Below, piece after piece: positions 34,518 to 49,400 of a DNA stretch of 64,000 nucleotides. The position numbers and the translations under genes are program-made. Source of the stretch: Monosporascus cannonballus (lineage: Eukaryota; Ascomycota; Sordariomycetes; Xylariales); the NCBI GenBank assembly GCA_004154925.1, contig QJNS01000223.1:1-64000 (forward strand), read 5' to 3'. Under the pieces are notes generated by a model. That model did not search any database. It was given only the letters and a program-made list of their open reading frames with translations, and had not been told where the DNA came from. The first letter of the stretch is position 1. Each line of letters starts with the position of its first letter.

Positions 34518-37500
34518 TTACCTCAGCTAGCTCAGGCCTCCCTAGCTTGTTTTCCCAATTTCTTCAAAGTTATTCAAATACCGCTCCATAACGTTAAATA
34601 TTAACCAATCAAATCCCAAATCCCTATAACAAATTAGCGAGGCCTGAATTATAATTATGTAAAAACGGTTTTATTTAATACATTTATTTTTTTTAAAAAA
34701 AATAAAAACTTATAATAATTGAATAACAAATTTTTTTATAAATATATATATATACCGGTATTTTTATTAGGGCTTATTATTAATATTATTTTAATCCTAA
34801 TTAGGATTTATTTATTACTTTTAAACCTTAATACGTATAATAATTATAACCTAAGTTTATTACGTTATTATCCTCTTTTTTAAAATATGATATATCCGTA
34901 TTTTTCCAGTTTTACCGGGCCACCCCTTTAGAACAAAATATACGTATACGTATTTTGAATTTCTGGCATTAATTTAAAAAAATTAATATAACATTTAGAA
35001 ATTTTATTTATAATTAGGTTTTTTGCGACGATTTAAGCCGAGCCATTAATTCGACCATTTGGATTAACCGATTAATTAATATATTAAAAAAATACGTAAA
35101 TAATTATTAATATGCGAATATTAATAATAATTTTTAATTTATATTAATTACAATCCCGTTATATATAAATATTATAATATATTATCTAAAAAGTTCGTAG
35201 TTTTCATAAAAAGGCCTAAATTCCGCTATCTGCCGGAAAAATTATTATTTGAAATTAACATAATTTATATTATTTTGGACGAAAATTAACGTTTTATAAA
35301 AATATTTGCCTTTAATTCATTTAAATTTTTAAATTAAGTAATTATATATTTAAAAAATGGTAATCGTATAATACGAAGCAGGAAATAAAATGGTTTTATA
35401 AAAATAATAATCCGGATATTTTTATACGTTTTGTTTTATAATTTTAATTATTATAATTAAAATAATTATTAAAATTAATGATATTTATTTACCTTATTTA
35501 TTCGGCAAACTTTTATTATTTTCTTATTTATTACGAAATAATATTAATATATTAAAAAAGTTAAATATTTGTAAAAATTAATATACGTTAAATAAAAATA
35601 TAACTCGGTTAATAAAAGAAATTAAGGTAATTATATTAATTTTTTATAATAATATAATTTTAATTAAAATAAATTACGTTTTATAATTAGGTATAATAAA
35701 ATAATATTATATTTTAATATAATACTTTTAATAATTAAAATTATATTCGTAACATAATATTTTGATATAATACCGTTATACAAAATATTATTACCGTTTT
35801 TATTTGTTATTATAGCCGTATTATTAAAAAGAAAGTTAAAATAATCTATATTTCTGCCAAATTAATAATATAAAATAAAATGATTTTAGGAAACTTTATA
35901 ATAATATTTAATATTACCTAATACTTTTTATTAATTTATAATTAATATTATCCGGATTGTATTTCCGGTTTTTGTTAATATATTTTATAAATATAATAAG
36001 TAAAAATTTCCTAATATTCTTAAATTAAAACGTATACCGTATAATAAACGCCATTCGATTTTATTAAATGCAATTAATAAATACGAAAGTATTATCGATA
36101 ACACTTATAACGTTTATCGAAAACCTTTTTAAGAAATATATATATTTAAAAAATAATTTTATCGGTTTTCGGAATATTCTTATTTTATTTATGGAAATTA
36201 GAAAATAATTAGTTATATTCGGAAAATATAGGCCAGTTAAACCGAAATAACCGATTTATACGATAAAAATGGTGGTTTTTTTTATTTTTATTTTATTTTA
36301 TATATAGATAGATTTTTTATTTATAATTATACGTATTTATTAACTTTATAATATAACGAGGACGTATAAAATATAAATAACTTTAAAAATAAATCGTTAA
36401 TTTTTAAATAAAATAACGTAATTATATTAGAAATTATCAAAAATTTATTTTTTCGAACGCTTTATTTTTTATATACCTAATGTTCGTATATTTTTATTAT
36501 TTTATAGGAATTATATATCCGATACGAATTAATTATAATAAAATTATTTAATATATATGGAATTTTTTAAAATATTTCAAATAAAATCTTTTTTTTCGAA
36601 AGCCGAATTTACCAAATTTATAAAATATATATGCTTTTATTTAACTGTTGCCAAATTTGAATTTATCGCGTATAATATAGGTTTTAAATATTTTGGTCGT
36701 ACCAGATCAATAAAGGAAATATTATAAAATTTTAATTAAGACGCGTTAATAAATAATGATTTTTTTAAGGAAAATCTTTTATTATTATTTATTAATAATA
36801 CGTTACTTAATAATATAAATAATTTAACAAATAATTTATAAATATAATCTATTTATATTATTTATTAGACGGCGCAATTTTAATTAAAACGCATTAAATA
36901 AAACCTTTTTATTAAATAATTATAAAGTTAAAAATAATTTTAATATAGTTAATATTTTATAAGGTAATATCCTTTTTAAATTTATTAAAAATAATAACTA
37001 ATTACCGATTAATATCGTTTTTATCGATAAAGAATTACGAAATAATTATCGTTTCCTTTAAAAAACTTAAGTTTATTTATAGTTTTTATATATTATATAA
37101 TATAACGTCGTTAATTATATTAAGTAATTAATATTAATATTAATATTTTTTATAAAGCTAATTAATTTAATTACGGTAAAAAATATTTTAGTTTAATTAT
37201 ATATTACGTTTTACAATATTAAATCAAATCCTTATTAATTTATTTTTAATATCAAATTTAATTCCGATAAAAATTTAAAAAGAAATATAAAAAATATTTA
37301 ATCGAAAAAGAAAATATTATAATTTATAACTTACTGCCAAATTCCGCTAATCGAAAAATAATATATATAATATTAATCTTATTTCTTTTCCAAAATTCGT
37401 TTTTAATTAGGTATCGTATATTTTTATAATACAAATTGTATATCCGTTATATTTTTTCGCGAAATAAAGGTTATGTTATTCGGGATTTTTATAACGAAAT

Positions 37501-40500
37501 TCTTAAATACGTTTATTTTTTACTTTAAAATTTTTAATTTATTAAATATATTTATTTTAGATTAAATAAATAATTAAAAATCCGAAAATATATTAATTAT
37601 GCGTTATAAAATTTAAAAATATTATACTTATTATTAATAATGTAAATAAATTTAATTAGCTAAATATAGCAAAAAACGAAAATTAATTTATAAATAATTT
37701 TAATATAATTACCCGAAAAACTTTTAATATTAAATTTGTTAAAAATAATTTAATTTAGGATAATTATAATATTTTGCATACGGAAAAAAATTATAATCTT
37801 ATAATACAAATTATTAATAACTTAATTAATAATTTTAATTAAGGCGATTTGTTATTTTTATTATCTTTATTAAATAAGTAAAATAAGGATTTATTAATTA
37901 AAAACGAATTATTAATATATTTTTTATTTAATTTTTACTTTGTAATATATTTTTGTATAACGATATAATATATATATTATAATTTTAATATTAATATAAC
38001 TTTATGATTTACGTAATATTAATTAGTTAATTTCGAAATTATTTTATATATTATTATGATTACTTAATCATTATATTAACGGAATTTAGTTACCTTTAAT
38101 AATTATATAATAAATAAAAAATAATTTTTCATAATATAATATATAATATAATTATTGACGAAATTAATATAAATAATTAAGTTTATAATTTACGTAATTT
38201 TAATTAATTATATTCCGTTCAAATATTTTGTTTTTAATAAGGTCGTATAAAAATATTATATTACTTATAATTAAATATAACGTATAATTTCGGATTAACC
38301 TATATATCCCGTTTATAATTAATTTATCAGTTAATATTTTTAAATACTTTTTAAGAATTTCTTTTTTATTTTGCCTTTTTTTGCATATTATTATAACTTT
38401 TATATTAATAATTATTTTTACATTTTTAAATTTTAAAATGCTAATTATTTTAAGCGTAATATTTGTATTTAAATGTTTTTAGAAATTTTTATTCAAATTA
38501 TATAATAATGCCGAATATTTAAAAATTACGTATAAATATATTTGTTACGTTTTTATACGTAATTTATATATTTGTTAATTATATAATTTCATAAATTATA
38601 ATATTTATAAAACATCATATAATATATAATTTTAGATTTAATAGCCCGGTTTATAAAATCATAAATCTTTCCGTATTATTTATATAATACCCGGTTTATG
38701 TAACTTTTTTATTAAATTCTAAAAACAATAATTAATCCAATATTCGTAATTAATTTAATAATTAAATAATTAATATGGCCGGTATAATTCGTTATAATAT
38801 AAGGTTTATTCTGCCGGTTATTATTACGGAAAATATTTTAAGTTATATTGTTAATATTTAATACTTATGTAAATATCGTACTTTTTTAAAGTAAAAGGTT
38901 TAATTTATAATATAGACTTTTTATAATATTACCGAATTTATAAATTTTTAATAATTATAAATTTTATAATTAATATATTTTTGTATTAATGTTAAAATAT
39001 AAAGTATTTATTTTCTTAATTGTTCGCCATATTAATATAGCTTTATAATATATATTTAATATTTGGAATCGATTACGTATAATGTGTATTTTCTATAAGG
39101 AATATCTTATATTTTAAGATAATTAAATATTATTTAATTAATATAAAAATACTTTAATCGGGATTATGTTATCGGTTTCGCCTTATTGTAAGTTATTTTG
39201 ATATTAATTTCAGCTATTTTTTTGATTAAGAATTTTATTATACGTCCTTAAGAATATTTCTCGAAGGCAAATTATTTTTATTTTAATATTTATTCCGGCT
39301 ATTTTTTGGTTCGAGATTTTATTACCCGTTTTTAAGGTTATTTCTTAAAGGCAAATTATTTTTCGAAAATAAATCATTTTTAAAGGTAAATTCTTTTTCG
39401 GAGATATTATTAATAAATTTAACTTTTTAACTAGGCAAATAAGGTTTTTTAAATTTATTTGGAATATATTATCGGAAACCATCATAGAAATTGGATTTAT
39501 TATATCGACAAAGAATTTATTTACCATTTATAATATTTTAAAAAATATAAAATTATGTATTATAATATAAATATCAGGTATTAAATAAACATAACTTAAT
39601 AAATAATTATTATATCGTAAATAACGTAATTTTATCTATTAAAATATAATAAATATATAAAGTAAAAAAATATTATAAATAAATAATAATAATAATAATA
39701 ATATTTAATATTTATTTAATCGAAATATTTTTATATATTATATTACAAGTTTATAATAAAATATAAATTTCTTATAAATTATATATAGTTATTAAGTTTT
39801 TTTATAAATTATTATTTCGTTAAAAAATAATATTAATTTTTTATTTGCATTTAATAACTTATATAAATTAAATAATTTATATTTTTATAATTACATAATA
39901 CTTAATTTCTATATATCTTATTTATATTTATATATATTACCCTGGAATGTTTTTATATTTTATTAATACTAATAATATATTCGGCAGTTATTTAATATAT
40001 AAATTTAATTTTATTTATTATATTTCACGTTTTGTATTTATATTTTTGGTCCTAATTAAGTCAAATTTATATTAATAAATTTTTAAGATTATTATATTCC
40101 CAAAGTTATAAGTTTGTATTTATATATATTTAATATTATATAAATATTATAATAATATTATTGCAATTTAATAAAAAAATAATAATTATATATGGGAAGT
40201 ATATCGCGATTAAACAAAAATTTAAAATATATATGAATATCGTAACGGCGTTAATTTAATTTTCGATACGAATTATATTAATTACGGCGTTAATTTTCGT
40301 ATTTTATTTTTTATTATATATATTATATTTTCAAATTTCGTTCCAATTTATAAAATAAGGGTTTTTAAGTCAAACGATTATTTGATAAATCTTTAGTATT
40401 ATAAGAGTTTTATAAAATAAACTTTATTATTATATTTTAAAAAATGTAGATTATTTACAGTTATATATATATTAACCTATATTTTATTTACGATAATTTC

Positions 40501-40749
40501 TGACTAATATTTAAATAAATATTTGGAAATTTTAACTATATTTATATATTTTAATAATTTTTAAATTTGATTTTTATTATATCTCGAAATAATTCTTAAA
40601 TAATATATAATATTATTCGTTTTTTCCTTTATATTAAATTATAATAAGAAATTTATTGATATAAATATTACAAATTATGAAATAATAGGTTTTTAAAACC
40701 GCAAAATAAATATTCTTTATTTTATAAATTTAATTACCATATATTGTTT

Positions 40750-41460
40750 AAAATATTTATAATTTGAGCGGTTAACCGTTTTCGGAAATTTATAATTTAT
40801 AACAATTTACATAATATAAATAATGTTAGGAATATCGTAATTTTATAGTTTTAATTAAAGGAATTGCAAAATTACAATACATTTTATAATATATATTATA
40901 TAAACGTTATTTTTATAATATTAAATAAAAGAAAAATCAATAATTGTATTCGGTTAATTACCAATTAAATAACCTTATATAAAAATTGAACTTTTAGGTA
41001 TTGCGGTATATTTGGTATTAATACTAAGGATTTCGGCGATTATCCGGAATATCCGATTATTATTATACTTATATAGGACTTTAATATAAAGAAATTTTAA
41101 AAACTAATTAGGAAAAAAATAGAAAGATTCTTATAATTAACCGAGAACCTAGTTACGCCGATAAAGAGAAAACGCGGTAAAGGAAAAAAAGCTAAATGCG
41201 GCCGTTAACGTTTATTAAAAAAAATAAAAAACTTTAATTCGAAAAAGAAATAATTACCAGATCTTTTACAAAAATAATAATAAAATATACGAGCGGCTTT
41301 AAAAAATATTAATTAGAACCGTATATCGATAGATATTAATCTTAATTATAGAAAAATAAAGTCATAAAATATAATTAATAAAGATTTATTATAAATCCGG
41401 GATTTTAAATTTTTCGAATTAATATTTAAAAAGAAGCGGACGCCGGAATAATTATATTAT
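40750..41460 (+). pseudogene. unrecognised conserved relic frame, element copy 2
   Basis: Counterpart of 27,580-26,960. It reads RYCGIFGINTKDFGDYPEYP, then TPIKRKRGKGKKAKCGR and FNSKKK. RIP stops interrupt it. Confidence 0.48.
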
Positions 41461-43399
41461 TAACAATAATCTTTTTTTTATATTAACGAAAAATTATTTA
41501 TATTATTTATTTATTTATATAATCAAATTTTTATCCTAGTTATTTAACCGAGCCAAGATACCTTAAGAATTAAAACAAAATAAGAATATTTCAAAAATTG
41601 ATATGACAAACTTAAGAAAAAAACCGGAAAATATGATTTAAACAATTTTAATTACATATCGTAAATTAAAGATTATAAATTAAAAGGATAATTTGTTAAT
41701 AACTGCAATAAAGTATAATTCGAATTTTATAATATAAAATTACGTTAATTTTCCTAATTAAAAATATTTATTACATATTTATTGCGATATATAATTAATC
41801 CGAATTAAATCAATATACTATTCAATATAAAATTTAACGAATTAAAGAATAATAAAAATAAGAGTTTTAATAAATAAATAATATATTAATAATTTTAATT
41901 AATATTATATAAATATTTATAATTATCGAGTTTTACAACCGTAACGTTACGCTAAAACCAAATATGTTTTTTATTATCGGCCTTAATTAAAACTGGCAAA
42001 ATTTTATTTTTTATTTTTTAACTTAATATTGCGAATATATTTTAATTTATTATTAATATTATTATTTAATAAGTATTATTTATTCTTAACGGGTAATTCC
42101 TTATTCTTAATAAAGTTTATTATTTCGATTTTTTTTTCCAATATATTATTTATATTATCGGGTTATGGATTATTATGTTTTGGTAACGCCGGCAATTTCA
42201 ATAATAATATAAAAATAAACGAATTATATAAATATAGGTACCGTAATAAAGGCGGGATTAAAAGTTAAAAATATTTAAAAATAATAGGTTTTATGCCGAT
42301 ATTCTAAATAAAAGGAATAAAGTAAGTTTTGAATTAAATATACTTAATAGGTTGTAAATTACGTATATAAATATAGGTATTACCAGAACTAAAATTGCCA
42401 TCTTACATTACAAAAGTATATAAATTATATGCTAATTTGGTATTTGAATTATGAAAATTATCGTTAAATTATTAATAACTAATTTAAACCGAATAATTAT
42501 ACACAATATATTTTCATTAGAATAAAATATAACTTAAAACGGTTTTATAATTCTTTCGATATTTATCAAATTATAACGTAATAATAATTTATAATCTATA
42601 TAAATCGATTTGCGATATAGGAATATAACGCCGTTATTTCCGATTAAACAAATTCTGCCGCTTATAGAAAATTATTTATATTTTTTATAAAATCGAAAAT
42701 ATAGCCTTTTTGTATATTATATACAGTACAAAAAAGAAACGATATTTTAAAATATCCTAATATGGCTATTTATCGAAACAGAAAACCGCCTTAATTAATT
42801 GGATTAAATTTTAAATTAAATATAAACTTTTAATTTCGTTTAATTTATTCGGTAATATCTTAAATAAAAACCGTTTAAATTTAATAAAAATCAATATTTA
42901 TTTTGCTTTTTTACCGCCAAACGGATATAATTACGTAAAAAGTAATTTCTTAACCTATTGTTTATATTAGAACTTTATTAGTTCCTAAGTAACCACCTTT
43001 ATTGAACTAACTTTTAATTATTTTTATATAAATATTTTCGAATTTAAAAGTTTAAATATATAAAATAAATTAAGCGAATATATGTTATAATAAGGTTTAA
43101 CCGAAATTAAATTATTACGGTTATTTTCTAATATAATAACTTTATTTTTTTTACAATATATTAAAATTACTTTATATATATATTTGCCGTTAAATAGACG
43201 CATATTATTAAGGCCTTATTTTTATCCGGTACCGTAAATTAAAATTACTTTATTTTAAAAATTTAAAAGTAATATTTTAACCGGCCGAAAATTAAAATTA
43301 AAATTTAATAATTATTTCGTCCTAATTGGAATTATTTATAATAAATTATATATTATCCTTTTATTATTTAAATTTGTGATGTTATTTTTTATTACGACC

Positions 43400-44080
43400 T
43401 TGATATTTTTATAAATAATATGGTGTTTATTATGCCGGGCCTAAATTTATTTTCTTGTTTTGATTTTTTTAGAAATAAATTACTTAGTTTTATATTTATT
43501 AAATATGTAATAAGGTATAAGTAATATGGTTTATTTATATTTAATTATATTTAATTACTTCAAATTATAAACTATTTAATCAAATTATTGCTATAATTTC
43601 TTAATCGAAAAGTTTTACAATATATTTTATTATATAATTCGATTACTATCCGGAATATTTATATTTAATCGAAAAGCTATAATAAATATAATAATATTGA
43701 TACAATTATTTACTTATTTTAAATTATTATATATATAAATTTAATTTTTATAAAGTATATCGGAATTATAAAACTTAATAACTTTTTTTATAATTTTCTA
43801 TAAATACCCCCGGTTTATTATATTTTTAATTAGCTAATTATAGATATTTATAATATTCGCCTTATTATTAATATAAATAATAATTTAAATAATAAAACAC
43901 AAATTATTAAGTTAAATTGAAAATTATTGTTTAATAATTCTGATATATTAATTAGTAAGAAATTTTAAATATTTTTAATTTGAACGTTAACTTTTAAATA
44001 TAAGGAAAATAATAATATCGATTTCGAAACGATTAATATTAAAACGTTAAATTTTCGCTTTATAACTATATTTAATTAAG
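43400..44080 (-). pseudogene. RecQ-like helicase relic, element copy 2
   Basis: The minus strand reads KKVIKFYNSDI, then IYIYNNLK, IIIFIIAFRLNINIPDSNRI and further Gln/Trp-derived stops. The match to copies 1 and 3 at motif V is the main support for the family call. Confidence 0.55.
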
Positions 44081-45228
44081 CTGCCGATATGACAAAAACC
44101 GCTATATTTTATAATTTTCTTCTTTATAATATTATTAGTACTTATTATAAATGCAAATTAATATATATCAATAGAAACTTTAAACGTAATTTACGAATAT
44201 TAATATATTTAGGGCGGAAATCGTTTTATTTCGATATTAAATATATTTTGTTAACGATAACCAAATTATATTATCATTCAAAAAAATAATATAACAATTT
44301 AGAATTAATTACTTAATAATTATTCAAAATTAAAAATAATATAATTATATCGTTTAGCAATTATATGATTAAATATTTTTTAATTAAGTTTTTTTGAATT
44401 TGCGGATATTAAAATAAAAATAAAGTGTAAAATTATTTATATAAAAATTTGATATTTTCTAATTAACTTAATTAATAATATAACCTAAATAATAATTAAA
44501 TAAATTACTAAAAATAATTTAATATTTAATGATTTTTGGAAAGTTATTTTAATACCGAAAAAATATTAAGTGTTTTAAAAACCAGATTATATACTATATT
44601 AATTTATTTTTTTCGTAAAAAACGTCCTTACTTGTTAAATATAACGCCTAATATAAAATAAATAAATTAACGACATAAGATTTTCGTAAAATTATTAATT
44701 ATATATATATTATTAACATATCGGTTAATTTCGTTTATATAGGTAAAAAACTGGTAGAAATATTAAATAAAAATAAACGTTTTGCTTTAAAAAATTAAGT
44801 ATTTGAAAATTTAAAATATTTATTTTAAACTTTTAAATATATTACCCGTATTTAGTTAATGAAAAAAAATATGTTATAAGCCTTATTACGGTTGATTTTA
44901 AATTCTCTATATTATTAATTCGGCTTATAAAGTTATATTATTATTATATTAACCCAAAAAAAATAAACAGTTATAATATATATTAATTAAAACATTTTAT
45001 TTTATAAAAGTTAAAGTTATTATTATTTTAAAAAAATACAAAGTTTAATTTTATATTGAATTATATATGTTAAAATATAAAAAGTTTCGTAATTAATATA
45101 TATTATTAAAATTAATACTAATAATTTTTACGAATTTATATAAAAACGTATTAAATAGAACGAAAAAAATTATAATTTATTTTGCGGCCTTATTTTAGAA
45201 GTTTTGTTATTTTTATCGATATTATTAA

Positions 45229-46269
45229 CGTCCTCCGTTATTTACAAAATATCTAAAAATTAGGATTGCTTTAAAAATAAAATTTAATCTAAAATATACG
45301 CATTCGATATTTAAAATTATATTAATCTTAATTAAAACCTTTAATAACCTATTATATTTATAAAACCTAATATATTTTTTAATCAAAAAAACGACTCCGT
45401 TATACGATACGAATTAATACCTTAAACGACTCTTTATTTATATTTATATTTTCCGGAAAAGCTATCGAAAAAATCGATTATACCAATTACTTAACGAATA
45501 CTTTTAAAATAACGACCGAAAGCAAATAAACTTATGATTAAGACTTTACGACGTATACTTAGAAAAATCGGAAGTACGATATTTTCTATAAAAACATTAA
45601 GGACCTTACGAAATAGATTTTAAAATTGGTATTTTTAATAATTACAAAAACAAATTGTTTTTTTAGAAAAGACTTACGAAAATAATATATTAACCAGGGC
45701 GAAATAGGCAAAATTTACAATAGCAAATTCTTAATTAATATTTAATGAAAATGTTGCGAAATTTAGTAAAAAGTTAAACGAATAAATTGTAAAATAATAA
45801 AATATTATAGTTTTAAGATAATAATATAATATTCTAAAAACGGAAATAACTATTATATAAGTTAATAACTTGTATATAATATTAGCCCTTATAATTAAAA
45901 TACGGATTATTATTTTCGAGATAATAAAAAAGGCCGAAATCGATAAAAATATAATTAGCTTTTAAAAAACGGCAATTAACCTTTTGGATTATTAGATTAT
46001 AGCCCATCTTATATGTATATTACGAAATATCAAAGTAACGTTTCTAACGTTTTAGGGGATATTTGTAAATTTTCTTAATTAAAATAATTTTAATTAAAAA
46101 AATCTTAAAAATCTTAATTTTTAACCGCAAAAAAACCCCCCAAGCCGTAAGCCGAAACGAAATAATCGTAAAAATTCTTATACGGACCGAAACGGTAATA
46201 AATAAAAATATTAAAAATTAAACGTATAAAGTACCCGTTATAAAGCGTATCTAATTAATTATTATACAT
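45229..46269 (+). pseudogene. Copia gag segment, 5' truncated (Copia-3, part a)
   Basis: Matches Copia-1 gag from its sixth codon: TTAACGTCCTCCGTTATTTA here against TTAACTTCCTCTGTTATTTA in the reverse complement of Copia-1. It then continues colinearly (for example AATCGATTATACCAATTA). It lacks LTR, leader and gag start. It is not the continuation of Copia-2, because it repeats the gag segment already present at 34,390-34,480. It is interrupted at 46,270 by a Gypsy element and continues at 51,881. Confidence 0.8.
46265..46269. repeat. target site duplication TACAT (left) of Gypsy-3
   Basis: TACAT precedes the left LTR and recurs exactly at 51,876-51,880, inside the Copia-3 sequence. Confidence 0.93.
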
Positions 46270-46459
46270 TGTTACAGGCTAGAGCCTATAGGGCAGCTCA
46301 GGCTTACGGAACGAGCTCTTTAGCCCAAGCTTAGCTATATATATATAAGAAGCAGCCACCTCGCTGGTGGCTAGTTATTTCTCCCTTTCCCTCCTTACCT
46401 TAAATATAAATCTTTGTTAGGCCGTACCTCTGTTTAATTTACGTATTATGCCTGTTATA
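46270..46459 (+). repeat. 5' LTR of Gypsy-3 (190 bp)
   Basis: Starts TGTTACAGGCTAGAGCC and ends TGCCTGTTATA. Aligns end to end with 51,686-51,875; both carry AGCCACCTCGCTGGT and TTTCTCCCTTTCCCTCCTTA. Confidence 0.93.
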
Positions 46460-49400
46460 TATATTTAAAGTTATAACTTATTATAGCTTTTAAAAAGCTA
46501 GGTAAAAGCGAAACGTTTCTTAAAGATATCCTGGTTACGGATAATAAGCCAAAAAGCGTTTTATAACGAAATAACTATAAAGTAACATAACTAACGAAAT
46601 TATGGACAAACTTACGGCATTAACTTTGTCAGGAACCATGAAGGAAAACTTATAGCACCAATTATTTATAAATATATTTTAAAAGTTTAATAAATAGCAA
46701 AAGGAATTTTCCAAATTGGTTTTTAACCGTAACGAAATAATAAATAATTTGCTTAACCGGAAAATAAAAATAAAAAAATATTTTTTTACAAAAGCAAAAA
46801 AAAAGGCCCTTATAAAATAAAATCCGTTTCGCCAAAGATTTACTGTAAGCCCGCCGCTTAATAAAGCGTTCGTAAAAACGAATCGTAAACTTATAAAATG
46901 GCTTTTATAAGACGGAAAATAAGAAACGTTCCGTTCATTTTTCGCTATGTTCCGTACGAAAATAAAGAAAAACCAGTTTATTTCCGGTTTTTTGTAATAG
47001 TTTGCCTAGGTATTATAATATTTAGATTTATCGAAAAGTAATTACGATTTAATTATTAGTTCGAAATAAAAAAATTATAAAAGGATTTCGATATTAATAA
47101 ATTTTTTTTATATAAAAAACAATTTAAAAATAAGTAAGCGGTATAATCCGTTAAAAAATAATTATAATGTATAAAATAAGATAATAATTAACAGTTTTAA
47201 GATTATTTACTAGATTTTAAATTTAAATTAACTAAATATAAAGGCTTAACGTAATTTTTCATAATTAAAGTGGTTTTTTTAAATGTTAATATTAATATAT
47301 AATTCCGTAATACGTTAATTACAAAAAATAATAATTATAATAATTATAATTATTAAGTACGTAAGGCAAAAAGGGTAATTAATTATTTAAAGGTTTTATC
47401 CGATTATTATAAAAATAAAGGAATAATGATTTAATATTTCGGTAAAAAAAGTAAAACGGTTAATTAATAATAATATATCGGCCAAATTAATAAACCGGCT
47501 TAGATAATAAACGTTTAAAAAGATATGCCTATAACGGATATTACGTAATTAATTACGTTAATTTCTAAATTTATAAATTAATAACGGGGTAATTAAAAAA
47601 ATCGATTCGAAGGCAGTTCGGGATAAGGCTTAAATAACCGGCCTTATGCGAAATAATTTTCCGATAACGAAATAAATGTTCGGAAACGGAAAAAGTAATA
47701 TTTCCGTTACGTTACCACGAACTATTCGAATTGGGAATATCCTAAATACAAACCCGTAAAACGGTCTTATCCGGCTAGAATAAAGGTTACGGCAACGAAT
47801 TTGCGGGATATCGTTAATAAAAATAACCATTCGGATAACAAAAATATAAAAAAGTAATTTTTATCAAAAATCGCTAGCAAAAAAAACGTAATAAAGGAAA
47901 AATTATAAAAAGTTAATAATAAATTAAATAATATCTTTTTTATATTTAATATCTTAATTAATAATATTATATATATAAATATTTTAATTAATAATAAATA
48001 TATTTATTATTTCGTATTTAAGTAATAATTAATTTGCCGTTTAAAGTTATAATATATATTTATTATATCCCGTTACTTAAGACTGGCGAAAAATAACGAA
48101 TTTATATTAACTCCGATCCGAAAAATTATTTATATTAACGTAAATTAGGACGGCTAGTTAAAACGAATTTAAAAATACGTAATTAAGGATTTATTTTACC
48201 TTTTTATCTTCGGAAAACCTTAAATAAAATATAATAATATCGTATACGAAACGAAATAACGGCTTATCCGTTTCGTAAACGACGTTACCGTACCTATATT
48301 ATGCGAAAAAAGATAGTTCGATAAAAAGCCTAAGGACCGCCTAAAGAGGCGGTTATAAAAATACAAAGAAACCCGCTTAATAACAGCTGTAACCTTCGCG
48401 ATAATAACGTAATAAAGCCGCCGCAAAAAAAAAATATAATTATTCGTAATTCTCATAAAAATATTAATAAGGCCTTAAAAATAAAGCCGTAATTAACCTT
48501 TAAAAATATAACAAAATATTTTTTAAGGAAATACGGAAATTCCGAAACCTTTTTATAAATAACGAAAATTTATCGTTATTATTTTATTATAATAATAATG
48601 ACGTAATAATAAATCTGAAAATAAATATCTTAGATTAAAAGAAAAGTAATTCCATAAAAACCTTTATACGGAATATTAAAAAAAATTATTAATTTTACGT
48701 AAAATATTTATTAACTTATTCGATAAAAATTAAATTCGGATTAATAGCTTCCCTATAAATATTCCGGTATTATTTATTAAAAAGTTTAACGGGAATTTAT
48801 ATTTTTATATAAATTGTAAAAAGTTAAATAAAATTATAAAATAAAACCGTTATCACTTTCTGTTAATAAAGAAAATGTTACGAATCTTATTATAGGCCCG
48901 GTAATTTATGAAGTTTAACGTTTAAACGGCTTTTTACCGCTTACATATCCGTTAAGGAAACCCAAAAAAATTATATTCCGTATACGTTTCGAGTTTTTCG
49001 AATAATTAATATATTTATTCGGCCTTAACGATATACCGGTTGCTTTTTAATGTTATATTAATACTATATTAAAACATTATCTTAATAATTTTTGTTTCGT
49101 ATATATAGATAATATATTAATTTATTCGTCCGGTTTTCGAACCGATTATATGGCTAAGGTTAAACTGGTATTTTACCGTTTAGCGGAAATAAAACTAAAA
49201 TTAAATTCGGATAAATGCAAATTCGTAATTTAGAAAACGAATTACTTAAAGTTTATTATCGAAGCAAAAATAAGCTTAAAAATTAATTTTAAAAAGGTAA
49301 CCGTTATTCGGGAATAAAAACCTTTTATTAACGTAAAAAAGGTTAAAACTTTTATCGGGTTTACCAACTTTTATTAAACCTTTATAAAAAGCTTTAACGA

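Larger units (their letters stand above)
34518..45226 (-). mobile_element. 10.7-kb TIR element, copy 2, inverted and truncated
   Basis: Begins with TTACCTCAGCTAGCTCAGG, the right terminus of copies 1 and 3, and runs in the opposite direction. Homology continues to about 45,226 (ATTTTTATCGATATTATTA), but the last 130-140 bp, including the TTGCCTCATCG terminus, are absent. The helicase relic is on the minus strand near 43,400-44,080 (IAFRLNINIPD at about 43,680). The convergent frame is on plus at about 40,750-41,460 (YCGIFGINTKDFGDYPEYP). With copy 1 it forms a giant inverted repeat. Confidence 0.82.

Noticed and set aside
45227..45240. CCTCCGTT as the right target duplication partner of CTTCCGTG for element copy 2
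   Set aside because: The last base mismatch is not a RIP change, and these bases align to native Copia gag; the element end itself is missing.
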